From assembly GCA_007118195.1 (NCBI GenBank), contig SKSA01000027.1:1-16617 (forward strand): a stretch of 16,617 bases of DNA, given 5' to 3'. Source of the stretch: Anaerobacillus sp. (GTDB taxonomy: Bacteria > Bacillota > Bacilli > Bacillales > Anaerobacillaceae). This document shows positions 16,033 through 16,617 of this stretch, in pieces; position 1 is the stretch's first letter; the number at the start of each line of letters is the position of its first letter. Position numbers and translations under genes: made by a program. The notes beneath the pieces are model-generated. The model made no database searches. It saw only the letters and a program-made list of their open reading frames with translations, and was not told where the DNA came from.

Positions 16033-16233
16033 TTTTACCACCCGTCCTAATTGAAAATCTTTTCTACAAAGTAGTTTATCATTTTCACCACTTATTTTCA
16101 TATCAAAAATATTTGTGGCGTATTCTTTCAACCCGGTATGTAAATGTCGGCCGGCTCACTTTCACTGCGCTGTTATCTCTTATGAAATAAAAGCTTGTTC
16201 AAGCAAACCAACCGACCATTTATTTTAAAATAA
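16033..16233. other. Region upstream of the AAA ATPase gene
   Basis: It lies between the terminator of the rightmost gene and the chosen AAA start. It holds an open extension of the AAA frame (to 16131) without a Shine-Dalgarno, and an inverted repeat GCTTG-TT-CAAGC at 16193-16204. No clear sigma-A or sporulation promoter was found, although one must exist because a strong terminator precedes it. Confidence 0.4.
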
Positions 16234-16281
16234 AAAAACTAGGCAGTTAGCCACAAGGGCTAAACTTAAAGCCTAGTTTTT
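16234..16281 (-). terminator. Terminator of the rightmost small gene
   Basis: AAAAACTAGGC pairs with GCCTAGTTTTT (11 bp), with an inner, imperfect AGTTAGCC/GGCTAAACT stem and an ACAA-type loop. On the minus strand it is followed by TTTATTTT. The outer arm begins within the stop codon of the gene. Confidence 0.85.
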
Positions 16282-16498
16282 AATGACGAATCGTCTCTAA
16301 ATACTTTTCAATTTCTTGTACGTAATGTTGTAGCTCTGGCTCATTGGTCGCTATACTTTTTAATTTAAAAGTGTTTGAGATTAAATATAATTCTTCTCTT
16401 AACCCCTCAACACGAAATCCTTGATCAATGTATTCCCTTACTCGTTTATAGTAAGCAATAATCTCTCCTGTTGTCATATGTTCATAATTCATATCCAA
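16280..16498 (-). CDS. Small helical protein of unknown function, 70-72 aa
   Basis: The frame can open at a GTG (16507), but that codon overlaps the Shine-Dalgarno AAGGAG (16507-16512) and is not a usable start. A TTG at 16498 sits 8 bases after the AAGGAG, the ideal distance, giving LDMNYEHM as the encoded start and 72 residues; the ATG at 16492 (70 residues) is 14 bases away and less likely. The product has no membrane segment or cysteine. It is predicted mostly helical, with amphipathic stretches such as TTGEIIAYYKRVREYIDQGF and PELQHYVQEIEKYLETI. I do not recognise the family. It has a consensus promoter upstream and a strong terminator directly after the stop, so it is probably its own unit. 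The good ribosome site, promoter and terminator make it very likely a real gene. Confidence 0.75.
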   Translation of the reverse strand: MDMNYEHMTTGEIIAYYKRVREYIDQGFRVEGLREELYLISNTFKLKSIATNEPELQHYVQEIEKYLETIRH

Positions 16499-16503
16499 TT
16501 GTA

Positions 16504-16617
16504 TCACTCCTTAAAAACATGTTTGTAAAAAGGGTTATAATACTATCTATTCTATACTGATTAAAAATGTGCTTCAAACTATTTCGCTCATCAAATTCTT
16601 TCATTTTTCGACTTTTC
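16504..16617 (-). CDS. Possible partial reading frame entering from the right edge (37 codons visible)
   Basis: A minus-strand frame is open from the window edge to a TGA at 16504-16506 that overlaps the ribosome site of the next gene. An internal ATG at 16603-16605 begins MKEFDERNSLKHIFNQYRID. The composition is protein-like, but 37 open codons in AT-rich DNA can be chance, and a good promoter lies inside it. It would need sequence beyond the window to judge. Confidence 0.2.
16549..16577 (-). promoter_or_regulatory. Sigma-A type promoter of the rightmost small gene
   Basis: The minus strand has TTGAAG (16572-16577), a 17-base spacer and TAGAAT (16549-16554), each one or two changes from the vegetative consensus. 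Transcription would begin near 16542, about 45 bases before the TTG start. Confidence 0.6.

Noticed and set aside
16033..16131. N-terminal extension of the AAA ATPase starting at TTG
   Set aside because: The TTG lacks a ribosome site, whereas the ATG at 16032 has GGGTGGT at good distance.

Overview
This 16.6 kb window reads as chromosome of a low-GC, endospore-forming Bacillota, most likely a member of the Bacillaceae. The strongest pointers are a Tlp-type small acid-soluble spore protein gene lying next to a YneP-like thioesterase (an order I recall from Bacillus subtilis), a YkuI-type EAL protein, a Bacillus-type ammonia-dependent NadE, a MetA of the acetyl-transferring Bacillus type, and strong GGAGG-type ribosome binding sites throughout. 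No rRNA, tRNA, CRISPR array, insertion sequence or phage gene was seen. All real genes except one RNase H-like gene are on the minus strand, so the window reads from right to left.

Layout from the left: (1) 1-1139, an MFS transporter cut by the window edge. (2) 1208-2428, a YkuI-like EAL protein with its own extended -10 promoter and terminator. (3) 2558-2704, a 48-residue single-pass membrane protein. (4) 2783-7732, a two-gene operon for an ATP-driven low-potential reductase of the 2-hydroxyacyl-CoA dehydratase / benzoyl-CoA reductase superfamily. Its first gene encodes a 1142-residue fusion of two activase (archerase) domains and a DUF2229-type domain, and its second a 500-residue Cys-rich partner. 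(5) 7932-9011, an ATPase made of two P-loop halves, the first degenerate. (6) 9148-10059, metA. (7) 10255-10923 (+), a YpeP-like RNase H-fold protein, convergent with (8) 10985-11851, a PHP-domain phosphoesterase, with a shared bidirectional hairpin. (9) 11990-12820, nadE, followed by a short heptanucleotide repeat. (10) 12965-13192, tlp. (11) 13262-16032, a thioesterase preceded by a 778-residue double-AAA CbxX/SpoVK-like ATPase. (12) 16280-16498, a small helical protein of unknown function, with a possible partial reading frame running in from the right edge.

Most genes are housekeeping or sporulation-linked single units. The part most worth attention is the operon at 2783-7732. The large protein carries all four cysteines that two separate activase subunits normally contribute to one bridging [4Fe-4S] cluster, and is fused to a domain resembling a dehydratase component. 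No acyl-CoA gene, ferredoxin gene or other substrate clue lies nearby, so its substrate is unknown. Several annotated starts were decided from Shine-Dalgarno placement: internal ATGs for ykuI, nadE and the AAA protein, GTG for the P-loop ATPase and a probable TTG for the rightmost gene.
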